Source: Lachnospiraceae bacterium (GTDB lineage: Bacteria; Bacillota; Clostridia; Lachnospirales; Lachnospiraceae). From it: a stretch of DNA of 56,180 bases. Both the position numbers and the translations under genes were made by a program. Of this stretch, positions 15,442 through 24,268 are shown in pieces. Where the stretch lies: positions 1 to 56,180 of the forward strand of contig JAJQBK010000061.1 in assembly GCA_021203305.1 (NCBI GenBank), given 5' to 3'. Every line of letters starts with the position of its first letter. Within the stretch, counting starts at the first letter, position 1. A model generated the notes under the pieces. The model saw only the letters and a list, made by a program, of their open reading frames with translations, was not told where the DNA came from and made no database searches.

Positions 15442-16313
15442 GTCCGGTTGTCAAAAAAAAGGGAGAAAAATTTACGATACCCAGTAAATATCTCCTTTTT
15501 GCTTTATCTGCCCTTTGCTGTCTGCTTTTAGTGCTCAGCATCTTCACAACTGTATTCGATACCGCCTTAAGCTACGTGGCGGGCTATGCCGTGGTTCCCT
15601 TTCAGAAGGGCATTAGCATTGTGGGCACCTTCCTGACGGACAGGGCCGACCTGTACGCGGATATGCAGGAGCTGATTGCAGAGAATGAGAGCCTGCAGGA
15701 GCAGGTGGACGATCTGACCGTGGAGGTCAACCGTCTGCAGCAGGACCGGTATGAGCTCAATGAGCTGCGCAAGCTTTTCGACCTGGATGAACAGTATGGC
15801 AGCTACACCAAGACCGGCGCCAGGATTATTTCCAGCGAGAGCACCAACTGGTATTATTCCTTTGTCATAGATAAGGGAACCGATGACGGGCTGGCGGTGG
15901 ATATGAATGTGATCGCGGACGGCGGCCTGGTAGGCATTATTACGAAGGTGGGACCCAACTGGGCCAGGGTTTCCTCCATTATTTCAGATGATGTGTATAT
16001 CATGAGCCAGGTGCTTTCCACCCAGGACAACCTGCTGGTAGCCGGCGACCTTGCCTTAATCCAGAGCGACGGTGTCATCAGCTTTTCCCAGCTTCTTGAC
16101 ACCACGGACACGGTGGCGGTGGGAGACAAGATTGTGACCAGCAACATCAGCGACAAATTTCTGCCCGGCCTTGTGGTCGGCTATATTCAGTCTGTTTCCA
16201 TGGACGCCAACAATATGACCAAGTCGGGGACAATATTGCCGGCTGTCGATTTCAACCATCTGGAGGAGGTTTTAGTCATTCTGGAGCTGAAAGAGACCTA
16301 CGAGGAGGAATAA
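15438..16313 (+). CDS. mreC: rod shape-determining protein MreC
   Basis: The 291-residue protein has one membrane helix at about 18-40, a coiled coil at roughly 75-110 (ENESLQEQVDDLTVEVNRLQ) and a beta-rich extracellular part with the WARVSSIISDDVYI segment, the MreC layout. It bridges MreB, MreD and the elongation penicillin-binding protein. The ATGA overlap with mreB indicates coupled translation. Confidence 0.93.
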   Translation: MSPVVKKKGEKFTIPSKYLLFALSALCCLLLVLSIFTTVFDTALSYVAGYAVVPFQKGISIVGTFLTDRADLYADMQELIAENESLQEQVDDLTVEVNRLQQDRYELNELRKLFDLDEQYGSYTKTGARIISSESTNWYYSFVIDKGTDDGLAVDMNVIADGGLVGIITKVGPNWARVSSIISDDVYIMSQVLSTQDNLLVAGDLALIQSDGVISFSQLLDTTDTVAVGDKIVTSNISDKFLPGLVVGYIQSVSMDANNMTKSGTILPAVDFNHLEEVLVILELKETYEEE

Positions 16314-16322
16314 AGTCAGGAT

Positions 16323-16883
16323 ATGGTTGTTGTCAGAAAAGTGTTATTACAGGCAGCTTTGATCATTGCCGCTTTCATTTTGCATACCTCGGTTTTTCCC
16401 CATCTTGCCTTTAACGGCATCATTCCCAACGTGCTTCTGCTGCTGACGGTCTTTTCCAGCTTCCAGCAGGGGCTGAATACGGGGATGGTTACCGGGGTCT
16501 GCTGCGGCCTGTTGTGTGATGTCTTTTACGGCTCCGTTACGGGGATCTACGGCATGTTTTATCTTTTGATCGGCCTTTTCGCCGGAAGCATGGCGCGCTA
16601 TTTTTATAAGGATGAGCTGCTGTTTCCCGTGGCGGTCATCGCGATTTCGGATCTCTTTTATAATTTTGTCATGTATGTGACCTGGTTCCTGCTGAGGGGC
16701 CGCTTTGATTTTCAGACCTATTTACAGAGTATTATCCTGCCGGAGCTGGTCTATACTCTGGTCCTGGCGATCCTTTGCTTACCGTTCATTGCACTGTTAA
16801 ACCGCCGGGCGCGGCGCATCCATATTGAGGAGAAAGATTCAGATGCTGGAAACGCTGAGAAATTTTTGGAAAAGAATCCTTAA
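16323..16883 (+). CDS. mreD: rod shape-determining protein MreD
   Basis: This 186-residue, very hydrophobic protein has five or six predicted membrane helices and the MreD opening (LQAALIIAAFILHTSVFP) followed by GVCCGLLCDVFYGS, a family mark. It is a membrane partner of MreC and PBP2. The ribosome site is weak (AGGAT next to the ATG). Its 3' end overlaps the start of the PBP2 gene by 41 bases. Confidence 0.9.
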   Translation: MVVVRKVLLQAALIIAAFILHTSVFPHLAFNGIIPNVLLLLTVFSSFQQGLNTGMVTGVCCGLLCDVFYGSVTGIYGMFYLLIGLFAGSMARYFYKDELLFPVAVIAISDLFYNFVMYVTWFLLRGRFDFQTYLQSIILPELVYTLVLAILCLPFIALLNRRARRIHIEEKDSDAGNAEKFLEKNP

Positions 16884-19761
16884 TTCAAGGCTGTTTCTTA
16901 TGGGGATCATATTTATCGGCTGTGTCTGCGCACTGGTGTACAGACTTTTTGTGCTGCAGATTGTCGAGGGGGAAACCTACCTGGAGGAGTACGAGGTATC
17001 CATCCAGAAGACCAGGACCATCTCCGCCACGCGGGGGAACATTTACGACTGCAACGGCGTGCTTCTGGCCTACAATGAAATTTCCTACACGGTAAAAATC
17101 GAGGACGTCTATGAAAGCTCCTCCAGCAAGAACGAGCTTCTGAATGAAAACATTTATACCCTGATCAAAATGATCGAGAAAAACGGCGATTCCATCTACA
17201 GTGACTTCCATATTTATCTGGATGACAACGGCGTCTATCAGTATGACGTCTCCGGGACCTCCCTGCTTCGCTTCAAGGCGGACGTTTACGGCGAGAGCTA
17301 TGTGGAGGATCTGTCATATGAGCAGGAGACCGCCACGGCGGAGGAAATGATGGAATACCTGGCCAGGGAATCCAAATTTGCCGTGGGAAGCTATGAGACG
17401 GACGAGAACGGAAACACTGTAAAGGATTCCAGTGGGGATGAAATCTTCCTTGTGGGTGAAGGCTATACCAAAACGGAGGTTTTACAGATCGTCACCATCC
17501 GCTACGCCATGAGCCTGATCGCCTATCAGGTCTATCTGGGTACCACGGTGGCCACGGATGTGAGCGAGGCGACCGTGGCCGTCATCATGGAAAATATCGA
17601 CCAGCTCCAGGGGGTTTCCATCGAGGAGGACACGGTACGAAGATATACCTACGGAGAATATTTTTCTCAAATTCTGGGATATACAGGCAAAATCAGCAGC
17701 ACCGAGCTGGAGGAATTGAACGCGGAGCTTGCCGCCGCCGGGGAGGAGGAAAAATATACCTCCTCCGATGTGGTGGGCAAGTCCGGCATTGAGGAATATA
17801 TGGAGCTGGAGCTCCAGGGCGAGAAGGGCTATGAGACGGTTTATGTGGATACGGTGGGCCAGGTGCTGGCTACGGAGGATACCGTGTCCCCCACTGCCGG
17901 AAATGATGTTTATTTGTCGATTGATTCTGAGCTTCAGATTGCATGTTACGACATATTGGAACAAACCATTGCTGGTATACTCGTATCAAAAATACAGAAT
18001 GTCAAAACCTATACCATGGGGGCGAATGAGGACAGCTCCGATATTATTATTCCGATTTATGATGTGTACAACGCGCTGTTTTCCAACAGTGTGATCAGCC
18101 TTTCCCATATGGCGGGGGAGGACGCCGGGGAGGTGGAGCAGGAGGTATACGCGGCCTATCTGTCCTTCCGGGAGGAGAGATATGAGTATCTGTATGAGGA
18201 AATGACGTCAGGCCGCACCGCGTATAACCGGCTGAGCGCGGAATATCAGGCTTACGAGGAGCAGCTGATTGAAATCCTGAAGTCCTACGGCGTCATCGAC
18301 ATGGATCTGGTGGATACGGATGACGAGGTCTATCAGGCATGGTTTTCGGAGGAGACCATTTCCATGGCCGAGTATCTGGAATACTGTATTTCTCAGAACT
18401 GGATTGATGTGAGTGATCTGGATCTGGAAGGGGAGTATGCCGACTCCCAGGAGATTTATGAAAAGCTGATAGAATTCATGTTTGAGGCCGCGGAGGAATC
18501 CTCCGCCTATCAGAAGCTGATCATCAAGTACATGATTCAGACGGATACCATCAGCGGGACCCAGGTATGCAAAATCCTGATTGAGCAGGGGCTTGTGGAC
18601 CTGGACGAGGAGACGGTGGAGGCTCTTTATAATGGAAATATTTCCGCCTATCAGTTCATGATCGACAGGATACAGAACCTGGACATCACCCCCGCGCAGC
18701 TGGCACTGGACCCTTACGCCGGAAGCGTGGTGGTGACGGATGTAAATACGGGAAAGGTTCTGGCTCTTGTATCCTATCCGAGCTACGATAATAATATGAT
18801 GGCCAATTCCGTGGACGCGGAATATTACGCCACAGTGCAGGCTGACCAGTCCAATCCGCTGTACAATTACGCGACCCAGCAGAAATCGGCGCCGGGCTCC
18901 ACCTTTAAGATGGTGTCCACGGCGGCGGCGCTGGAGGAGGGCGTGATCACCCCACAGACGACCATCACCTGCCAGGGAATTTTTACCCGGTTTACCACTT
19001 CCTACCGCTGCTGGATTTATCCCAGCGCCCACGGCTCACTGACGGCCTCCCAGGCCATCCGGCATTCCTGCAACTATTTCTTCTATGAGGTGGGATACCG
19101 GCTGAGCCTGGATGAGGACGGGGAGTACGACGCCCAGCTCGGCCTGGACAGGCTTTCTTATTATGCGGACCTGTTCGGCCTGACGGAGACCTCCGGCGTG
19201 GAGATTTCCGAATCCGAGCCCCAGGTTTCCACGGAGCTTCCCGTGCTCTCCGCCATCGGCCAGGGCACGAACTCCTACACCACCGTAGGCCTGGCCAGAT
19301 ACGTGACGACCATTGCCAACGGCGGCACCTGCTACAATCTGACGCTGCTGGACAGGCTGACAGATTCCGACGGCTCCGTGCTGGAGGAGTATGAGGCAGA
19401 GGTCAGAAACACGGTGGAGTTCGCCGACAGCACCTGGGAGACCATTCATACGGGAATGCGCGCGGTAGTTGAGAATTCCAGCGTCTTCACTGAGCTGGAG
19501 GAGACGGTGGCGGTGGCCGGCAAAACCGGTACCGCGCAGGAGAGCTCCAGCCGTCCGGACCACGCGCTCTTTGTGGGTTACGCTCCCTACGAGGAGCCGG
19601 AAATCAGCGTTGCCTGCCGTATCTGTTACGGCTACAGCTCTTCCTACGCGTCGCAGCTGGCCGAGCAGATTTTTGAATATTATTTTGCGGAGGATAAGGA
19701 GGAGGTGCTTCATTCCGAGGCAACGGAAATGGATTCCTCCAATCTTACCAATGACAACTGA
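16843..19761 (+). CDS. mrdA: penicillin-binding protein 2 (elongasome D,D-transpeptidase), with a large insertion
   Basis: The 972-residue protein is a class B penicillin-binding protein. It has an N-terminal membrane helix at about 14-38 and the dimerization domain opening RTISATRGNIYDCNGVLLA. The transpeptidase domain has STFK at 686-689, SCN at 742-744 and KTG at 894-896. The family is usually 600-750 residues; the excess is mostly an acidic, helix-rich segment at about 385-620 between the two domains. The ATG at 16843 follows GAGGAGAAAG. It completes the mreBCD-PBP2 operon with RodA encoded four genes later. Confidence 0.93.
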   Translation: MLETLRNFWKRILNSRLFLMGIIFIGCVCALVYRLFVLQIVEGETYLEEYEVSIQKTRTISATRGNIYDCNGVLLAYNEISYTVKIEDVYESSSSKNELLNENIYTLIKMIEKNGDSIYSDFHIYLDDNGVYQYDVSGTSLLRFKADVYGESYVEDLSYEQETATAEEMMEYLARESKFAVGSYETDENGNTVKDSSGDEIFLVGEGYTKTEVLQIVTIRYAMSLIAYQVYLGTTVATDVSEATVAVIMENIDQLQGVSIEEDTVRRYTYGEYFSQILGYTGKISSTELEELNAELAAAGEEEKYTSSDVVGKSGIEEYMELELQGEKGYETVYVDTVGQVLATEDTVSPTAGNDVYLSIDSELQIACYDILEQTIAGILVSKIQNVKTYTMGANEDSSDIIIPIYDVYNALFSNSVISLSHMAGEDAGEVEQEVYAAYLSFREERYEYLYEEMTSGRTAYNRLSAEYQAYEEQLIEILKSYGVIDMDLVDTDDEVYQAWFSEETISMAEYLEYCISQNWIDVSDLDLEGEYADSQEIYEKLIEFMFEAAEESSAYQKLIIKYMIQTDTISGTQVCKILIEQGLVDLDEETVEALYNGNISAYQFMIDRIQNLDITPAQLALDPYAGSVVVTDVNTGKVLALVSYPSYDNNMMANSVDAEYYATVQADQSNPLYNYATQQKSAPGSTFKMVSTAAALEEGVITPQTTITCQGIFTRFTTSYRCWIYPSAHGSLTASQAIRHSCNYFFYEVGYRLSLDEDGEYDAQLGLDRLSYYADLFGLTETSGVEISESEPQVSTELPVLSAIGQGTNSYTTVGLARYVTTIANGGTCYNLTLLDRLTDSDGSVLEEYEAEVRNTVEFADSTWETIHTGMRAVVENSSVFTELEETVAVAGKTGTAQESSSRPDHALFVGYAPYEEPEISVACRICYGYSSSYASQLAEQIFEYYFAEDKEEVLHSEATEMDSSNLTNDN

Positions 19762-19848
19762 AAAACCGGGAGGCAAAGAGCCTCCGGGATATGTACACTC
19801 CGGGAGAAGGCCGCAAATCCGGCAAAAATCTGTTTGGAGGAGCTCCTT

Positions 19849-20643
19849 ATGAGTGAAGTGTTAGTTGTTACAAGCGGGAAAGGCGGCGTGGGAAAGACCA
19901 CGACCTGCGCCAACCTGGGCACGGGACTCGCCGCCATGGGATACAAGGTCTGTCTGATTGATACGGACATCGGCCTGAGAAATCTGGACGTGGTCATGGG
20001 CCTGGAAAACCGGATTGTCTATAATCTGGTGGATGTGGTGGAGGGGAACTGCCGCTTAAAGCAGGCCCTGATCCGGGACAAGCGGTGGCCCAGCCTGTAC
20101 TTAATGCCCTGTGCCCAGACCAGGGATAAAACCAGCGTCAACCCCTCCCAGATGGTCAAGCTGGTGACCCATCTGAGGGAAATCTTTGATTATATTATCC
20201 TGGATTGTCCGGCCGGCATAGAGCAGGGTTTCCAGAACGCTGTGGCCGGAGCGGACCGGGCCATTGTGGTGACGACCCCGGAGGTATCCGCCATCCGGGA
20301 CGCGGACCGGATTATCGGCCTTTTAGAGGCAAGGGAATTTTCCAAGATTGAGCTTGTGATCAACAGGATCAGGTCGGATATGGTGCGCAGGGGCGATATG
20401 ATGAGCGCCTCGGATGTGACGGATATCCTTTCCGTCCCTCTGATCGGCGTGGTGCCGGACGATGAGCATGTGGTGATTTCCACCAATCAGGGCGAGCCCC
20501 TGGTGGGAAGCATGACGCCGGCGGGGAAGGCCTACCAGAATATCTCCTACAGGGTATCCGGCAAGGACGTCCCCTTAAATCTGGAATTCGGCAGGATCAC
20601 ATTCTGGACAAAAATTTCCGGAATCTTCCATACCACCGGTTAG
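19849..20643 (+). CDS. minD: septum site-determining ATPase MinD
   Basis: MinD is the membrane-cycling ParA-type ATPase that positions division by carrying MinC. The 264-residue product has the deviant Walker A SGKGGVGKTT at 9-18, TDIGLRNLDVVMGLENR and LDCPAGIEQGFQNA. The last 18 residues (ITFWTKISGIF) can form the amphipathic membrane-targeting helix. GGAGGAG precedes the ATG. A stem-loop (GGAGGC/GCCTCC, about 19769-19785) lies in the 87-base gap after PBP2. minE follows; minC does not occur in the window. Confidence 0.95.
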   Translation: MSEVLVVTSGKGGVGKTTTCANLGTGLAAMGYKVCLIDTDIGLRNLDVVMGLENRIVYNLVDVVEGNCRLKQALIRDKRWPSLYLMPCAQTRDKTSVNPSQMVKLVTHLREIFDYIILDCPAGIEQGFQNAVAGADRAIVVTTPEVSAIRDADRIIGLLEAREFSKIELVINRIRSDMVRRGDMMSASDVTDILSVPLIGVVPDDEHVVISTNQGEPLVGSMTPAGKAYQNISYRVSGKDVPLNLEFGRITFWTKISGIFHTTG

Positions 20644-20652
20644 GAGGGCTTT

Positions 20653-20922
20653 ATGAGAAATTTTTTCAGACGCAGAAGCTCCAGGGAGGTTGCCAGAGAC
20701 CGGCTGAAAATTCTGCTGATTTCCGACAGAGTCAACTGTTCGGCGCAGACCATGGAAATGATCAAAAACGATATCGCCAGAGTCATCTCCAAATACATGA
20801 AGATCGACGTGGACAGCATGGAGATTCAGATCAGCAAGACCGGCAGTATGGAACGGGGCGGCAAAAATCCCGTACTGAGCGCCAATATTCCCATTCTGGA
20901 TATCGGAAACGGGGATAAGTAG
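20653..20922 (+). CDS. minE: cell division topological specificity factor MinE
   Basis: The 89-residue protein has the MinE pattern: a basic N-terminal membrane helix (FFRRRSSREVARDRLKILL) covering the MinD-binding helix, then SDRVNCSAQTMEMIKNDIARVISKY and the beta-rich dimer domain. It stimulates MinD ATPase to drive Min oscillation. It lies ten bases after minD with TAGGAGGG ahead of the ATG. Confidence 0.93.
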   Translation: MRNFFRRRSSREVARDRLKILLISDRVNCSAQTMEMIKNDIARVISKYMKIDVDSMEIQISKTGSMERGGKNPVLSANIPILDIGNGDK

Positions 20923-20949
20923 CGGGCAGGCTTTACGAAGGGAGAGGGA

Positions 20950-22077
20950 ATGCTCAAAAAATACAAATGGAGATATTACGATTTTCGTCTGGCAGTCCTG
21001 GTGATCCTGGCTTCCGTCATGGGCGTTTACGCCATCGGCAGCGCCAACGAAAGCTATCAGGGCCGCCAGATTATGGGCGTGGGCATTGGAATCGTCCTGA
21101 TGCTGATTATTTCCGTGATTGATTATACCAAAATCCTGAAGCTGTACTGGCTCATCTACGCGGTGATGGCCGTGCTCTTATTTGTCACGCTTTATACAGA
21201 TATCGGCGACAGCTCCAACAACGCCCAGCGCTGGATTCAGATCGGCAGTTTTACATTTCAGCCGTCGGAAATATCGAAATTGCTATTGATTTTATTTTTG
21301 GCACAGTTTATTATGAAATACAGAAACGATCTGAATAAACCATGGATGCTTTTGATCATCGCGGTTCTGTTTGCCATACCGGCCTATCTGATCTTAAAGC
21401 AGCCGGATCTGTCCACAGCCATTGTGATCGGGACGATTCTCTGCACTCTGCTTTTTGTGGGAGGGATCAGCTGGAAATATGTGGTGGCGGCTTTTGCCAT
21501 CGTGATTCCTGTGGGAGCCATATTTATTTTCCTGGCGATCCAGCCGGATTCCACGCTGTTAGCTTCGCACCAGCAGGAGAGAATCCTGGCCTATCTTTAT
21601 CCCGAAGAGTATCCGGACACGGCCTGGCAGCAGCTCTACAGCGTGAAGGCCATCGCCTCCGGGCAGCTGGACGGAAAAGGCTACAAGAATAATGAAGTGA
21701 CCAGCTTAAAGAACGGCAGCTACATTCTGGAGCCTCACACGGATTTCATTTTCGCCGTGATCGGCGAGGAGTTTGGCTTTAAGGGAAGCGTGGCGGTGAT
21801 CGCGGTCTTATTTTCCATCGTCCTGGAATGTCTTTACGCGGCATATAAGGCGAAGGATCTGGCCGGGCGCCTTGTGGCGGCAGGGGTAGCCGCCTGGATT
21901 GGGTTTCAGTCATTTTTCAACATCGGGGTGGCGACGCTGCTTCTGCCCAACACAGGGCTTCCACTTCCCTTTATCAGTTACGGATTGACCTCACTGCTGA
22001 GCCTGTATATGGGGACAGGCTTTGTACTGAACGTAAAATTACAGCAAAGAAAAAAGAGAGAGGGTATCACATCATGA
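20950..22077 (+). CDS. rodA: RodA/FtsW/SpoVE-type SEDS glycan polymerase
   Basis: SEDS proteins polymerize lipid II into glycan strands together with a class B penicillin-binding protein. The 375-residue product has about ten membrane helices, [27 protein letters not shown] with the catalytic-region Asp, and the C-terminal [18 protein letters not shown]. Placement after mreBCD-PBP2 and minDE argues for RodA rather than FtsW or SpoVE. The stop overlaps the mgsA start by four bases. Confidence 0.9.
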   Translation: MLKKYKWRYYDFRLAVLVILASVMGVYAIGSANESYQGRQIMGVGIGIVLMLIISVIDYTKILKLYWLIYAVMAVLLFVTLYTDIGDSSNNAQRWIQIGSFTFQPSEISKLLLILFLAQFIMKYRNDLNKPWMLLIIAVLFAIPAYLILKQPDLSTAIVIGTILCTLLFVGGISWKYVVAAFAIVIPVGAIFIFLAIQPDSTLLASHQQERILAYLYPEEYPDTAWQQLYSVKAIASGQLDGKGYKNNEVTSLKNGSYILEPHTDFIFAVIGEEFGFKGSVAVIAVLFSIVLECLYAAYKAKDLAGRLVAAGVAAWIGFQSFFNIGVATLLLPNTGLPLPFISYGLTSLLSLYMGTGFVLNVKLQQRKKREGITS

Positions 22078-22469
22078 ACATCGCACTTATCGCACATGAC
22101 AACAAGAAGAAGCTGATGCAGAACTTTTGCATCGCGTATAGGGTTTTGCTTTCCAAGCATGAGCTGTACGCGACAGGAACCACCGGACGACTGATTGAAG
22201 AGGCGACCAATCTCTCTATTCATAAATTACTGGCCGGGCATCTTGGCGGAGAGCAGCAGATCTGCGCGCAGATTGAGCAGAATCAGATCGATCTGGTGAT
22301 TTTTCTGAGGGATCCGCTGTCTCCAAAGTCTCATGAGCCCAATGTGGACAACACCATCCGGCTCTGCGATATGCACAATATCCCGCTTGCCACCAATCTA
22401 GCGAGCGCGGAGATCATGATCCGGGCAATGGACAGAGGAGATTTGGACTGGCGTGAAGCATACAGATAG
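22074..22469 (+). CDS. mgsA: methylglyoxal synthase
   Basis: MgsA turns dihydroxyacetone phosphate into methylglyoxal, a bypass of lower glycolysis. The 131-residue product has [20 protein letters not shown] (phosphate binding), HLGGEQQI and FLRDPL with the catalytic Asp, and [12 protein letters not shown] at the end. It overlaps rodA (ATGA) and the following carboxypeptidase by 17 bases, so it sits inside a wall-synthesis operon. Confidence 0.95.
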   Translation: MNIALIAHDNKKKLMQNFCIAYRVLLSKHELYATGTTGRLIEEATNLSIHKLLAGHLGGEQQICAQIEQNQIDLVIFLRDPLSPKSHEPNVDNTIRLCDMHNIPLATNLASAEIMIRAMDRGDLDWREAYR

Positions 22470-23433
22470 AAAAAGGACGCTCGCTTTTCTGTTGAGCGTG
22501 GTGCTTGCCGTCGGCTTTCTGACAGGCTGCGGTACCACCCTGCAGGCCGCTTATGAAGAGCAGGCGGGCAACAACAGCTATGAATTAATCACAATTTCCA
22601 CACAGGAGCGGGCCACATCCTTTGCGGCGAATCTGGCTGTCGGTGAGACCAGTGTGGCGTACGATGGCTTTGAGATTGAAAACGCTTCCTCGGCGGGGCT
22701 TTTTGACCTGACCAGCAATGAGGTGGTCTACGCGTTCAATATGCACGCGCAGCTGTATATGGCCAGCCTGACCAAGCTGATGACAGCTCTGGTTGCAGTC
22801 AAGTACGGAAGCCTTGACCAGACGCTGACCGCCACAGACTCTGTTACCATCACAGAGAGCGGAGCCCAGCTGGCGGGGATAAAAGCGGGTGATACCATGA
22901 CGCTGGAGCAGGCCCTCAACATTCTGCTGATTTACTCAGCCAATGACGCGGCCAACCTGATCGCGGAGAATATCGGCGGCAGTATCGATGAGTTTATTGA
23001 GATGATGAATGAGGAGGCGAATGCGCTAGGAGCCACTAACACGCATTTTACCAATGCCCATGGACTTCATGATGACGATCACTACACCACGGTTTATGAT
23101 CTGTATCTGATTTTTCAGGAGGCGGTGAAATATGAAGCCATCACCCAGATTATCAGCCAGTCCAGCTACAGCACGACCTATTATAACGCCAGCGGGACGG
23201 CGCAGACCATCAGCGTCAATACCACCAACGCCTTTTTTAAACAGCTGTATGCGGCGCCGGAGAATATCACCATCCTGGGAGGCAAGACCGGCTACACCAA
23301 TCAGGCGGGGCAGTGCCTTGCGCTCTACGCCAAGGATGTCAACGGAAATCCCTATATCGCCATTATCCTGAACAGCGCGTCCAGGGACGACGTGTATGGG
23401 CAGATGAAGCTTTTGCTGGAGCTGGTCAGTTAG
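22453..23433 (+). CDS. D-alanyl-D-alanine carboxypeptidase, lipoprotein (PBP5/DacF-like)
   Basis: This 326-residue serine peptidase trims D-Ala from wall pentapeptides. A lipoprotein signal peptide ends at LTGC with Cys26, so it is membrane-anchored by lipid. The active-site motifs are SLTK at 105-108, SAN at 162-164 and KTG at 278-280. There is no C-terminal beta-domain and membrane anchor as in typical PBP5; the lipid takes that role. It starts with GTG at 22453, inside the mgsA gene, with AGAGGAG 13 bases ahead. Confidence 0.9.
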   Translation: MKHTDRKRTLAFLLSVVLAVGFLTGCGTTLQAAYEEQAGNNSYELITISTQERATSFAANLAVGETSVAYDGFEIENASSAGLFDLTSNEVVYAFNMHAQLYMASLTKLMTALVAVKYGSLDQTLTATDSVTITESGAQLAGIKAGDTMTLEQALNILLIYSANDAANLIAENIGGSIDEFIEMMNEEANALGATNTHFTNAHGLHDDDHYTTVYDLYLIFQEAVKYEAITQIISQSSYSTTYYNASGTAQTISVNTTNAFFKQLYAAPENITILGGKTGYTNQAGQCLALYAKDVNGNPYIAIILNSASRDDVYGQMKLLLELVS

Positions 23434-23529
23434 GAGCCTCAGGAAAGGGATGCCGGAGCTGGTCAGTTAAGAGCTTCAGGAAAGGAATGCCGGAGCTGGT
23501 CAGTTAAAAAGCTTCGGGAAAGAATAATT
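23419..23529 (+). repeat. three tandem 37-bp repeats starting in the carboxypeptidase stop region
   Basis: Copies start at 23419, 23456 and 23493. The first two differ at four positions, the third diverges in its second half. The unit begins with GAGCTGGTCAGTTA, the last codons and stop of the carboxypeptidase gene, so the gene's end has been copied twice downstream. Confidence 0.8.
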
Positions 23530-23580
23530 CAGCGGTACTGAAGGGATGCTGAGGTACTGTCAAAGAATTTGTGAAAGTGG

Positions 23581-23609
23581 TTGATTTTTGAGGGCAGATT
23601 TACTATAAT
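23581..23609 (+). promoter_or_regulatory. sigma-70-type promoter for the P-loop gene
   Basis: TTGATT (23581-23586) and TATAAT (23604-23609) are 17 bases apart. A small hairpin GGACAG/CTGTCC (23634-23651) lies in the leader before TAGGAGG and the ATG at 23690. Confidence 0.7.
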
Positions 23610-23689
23610 ACCTGTAACGGATCGTTCGCAGCGGACAGGCTTATCTGTCCTGGGAATGATGTACATTTCACTTTTTAGGAGGACTACAT

Positions 23690-24109
23690 ATGGTTCAGTT
23701 AATTGTTGGCGACAAGGGCAAGGGCAAGACAAAGGCATTACTGGATAAGGTTAACAGCCATATCAAAACGGTGGAAGGCAACATTGTCTATCTTGACAAG
23801 AGCACCAAGCATATGTATGAGTTAAATAATAAGATCCGCCTGATCAATGTGACAGATTACATGATCAGCGACGCGGACGAGTTCATCGGCTTTCTCGCGG
23901 GCATTATCTCACAGGATCATGACCTGCAGGCGATATATCTTGACAGCTTCTTAAAGATCGCGAAGCTGGAAGGGCAGGATATCACTCCCGCCGTTCAGAA
24001 GATCAGGGCGCTCGGCGAGAAATTTCATGTGGATTTCACAATCAGCATTTCTCTGGACGGAGCCGACATTCCCGAAGCCCTGAAATCCGATATTGAAATT
24101 GCCGTATAG
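23690..24109 (+). CDS. small P-loop protein of unknown function
   Basis: This 139-residue protein opens with MVQLIVGDKGKGKTKALL, a Walker A loop (GxxGxGKT, residues 7-14). A hydrophobic strand ending in D-S, AIYLDSFLKI near 83-92, could be the Walker B. The length equals only the front part of typical ATPases, and no further motif is seen. It is monocistronic: a consensus promoter upstream and a strong terminator downstream. I do not recognise a function; a nucleotide-binding regulator is as far as the sequence goes. Confidence 0.7.
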   Translation: MVQLIVGDKGKGKTKALLDKVNSHIKTVEGNIVYLDKSTKHMYELNNKIRLINVTDYMISDADEFIGFLAGIISQDHDLQAIYLDSFLKIAKLEGQDITPAVQKIRALGEKFHVDFTISISLDGADIPEALKSDIEIAV

Positions 24110-24141
24110 GCTCCCGGATGAATCAAAAAAGCAATGCATGC

Positions 24142-24174
24142 GGAGAATGTGCTTCGGCACATTCTCCATTTTGT
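24142..24174 (+). terminator. rho-independent terminator
   Basis: GGAGAATGTGC and GCACATTCTCC form an 11-bp perfect stem with a TTCG tetraloop (24142-24167), followed by ATTTTGT. Confidence 0.85.
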
Positions 24175-24268
24175 AATTACAATCTCAGCCCCGTAAGGGG
24201 CGGAATTGCGCATGTAGAGAAATCGGCTGTGAACAGGAACATTGAACTGAAGTGAATTTGGAGGCAGC

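Noticed and set aside
18208-19776. Two long minus-strand frames
   Set aside because: Both are antisense to the PBP2 gene, whose catalytic motifs are read on the plus strand.
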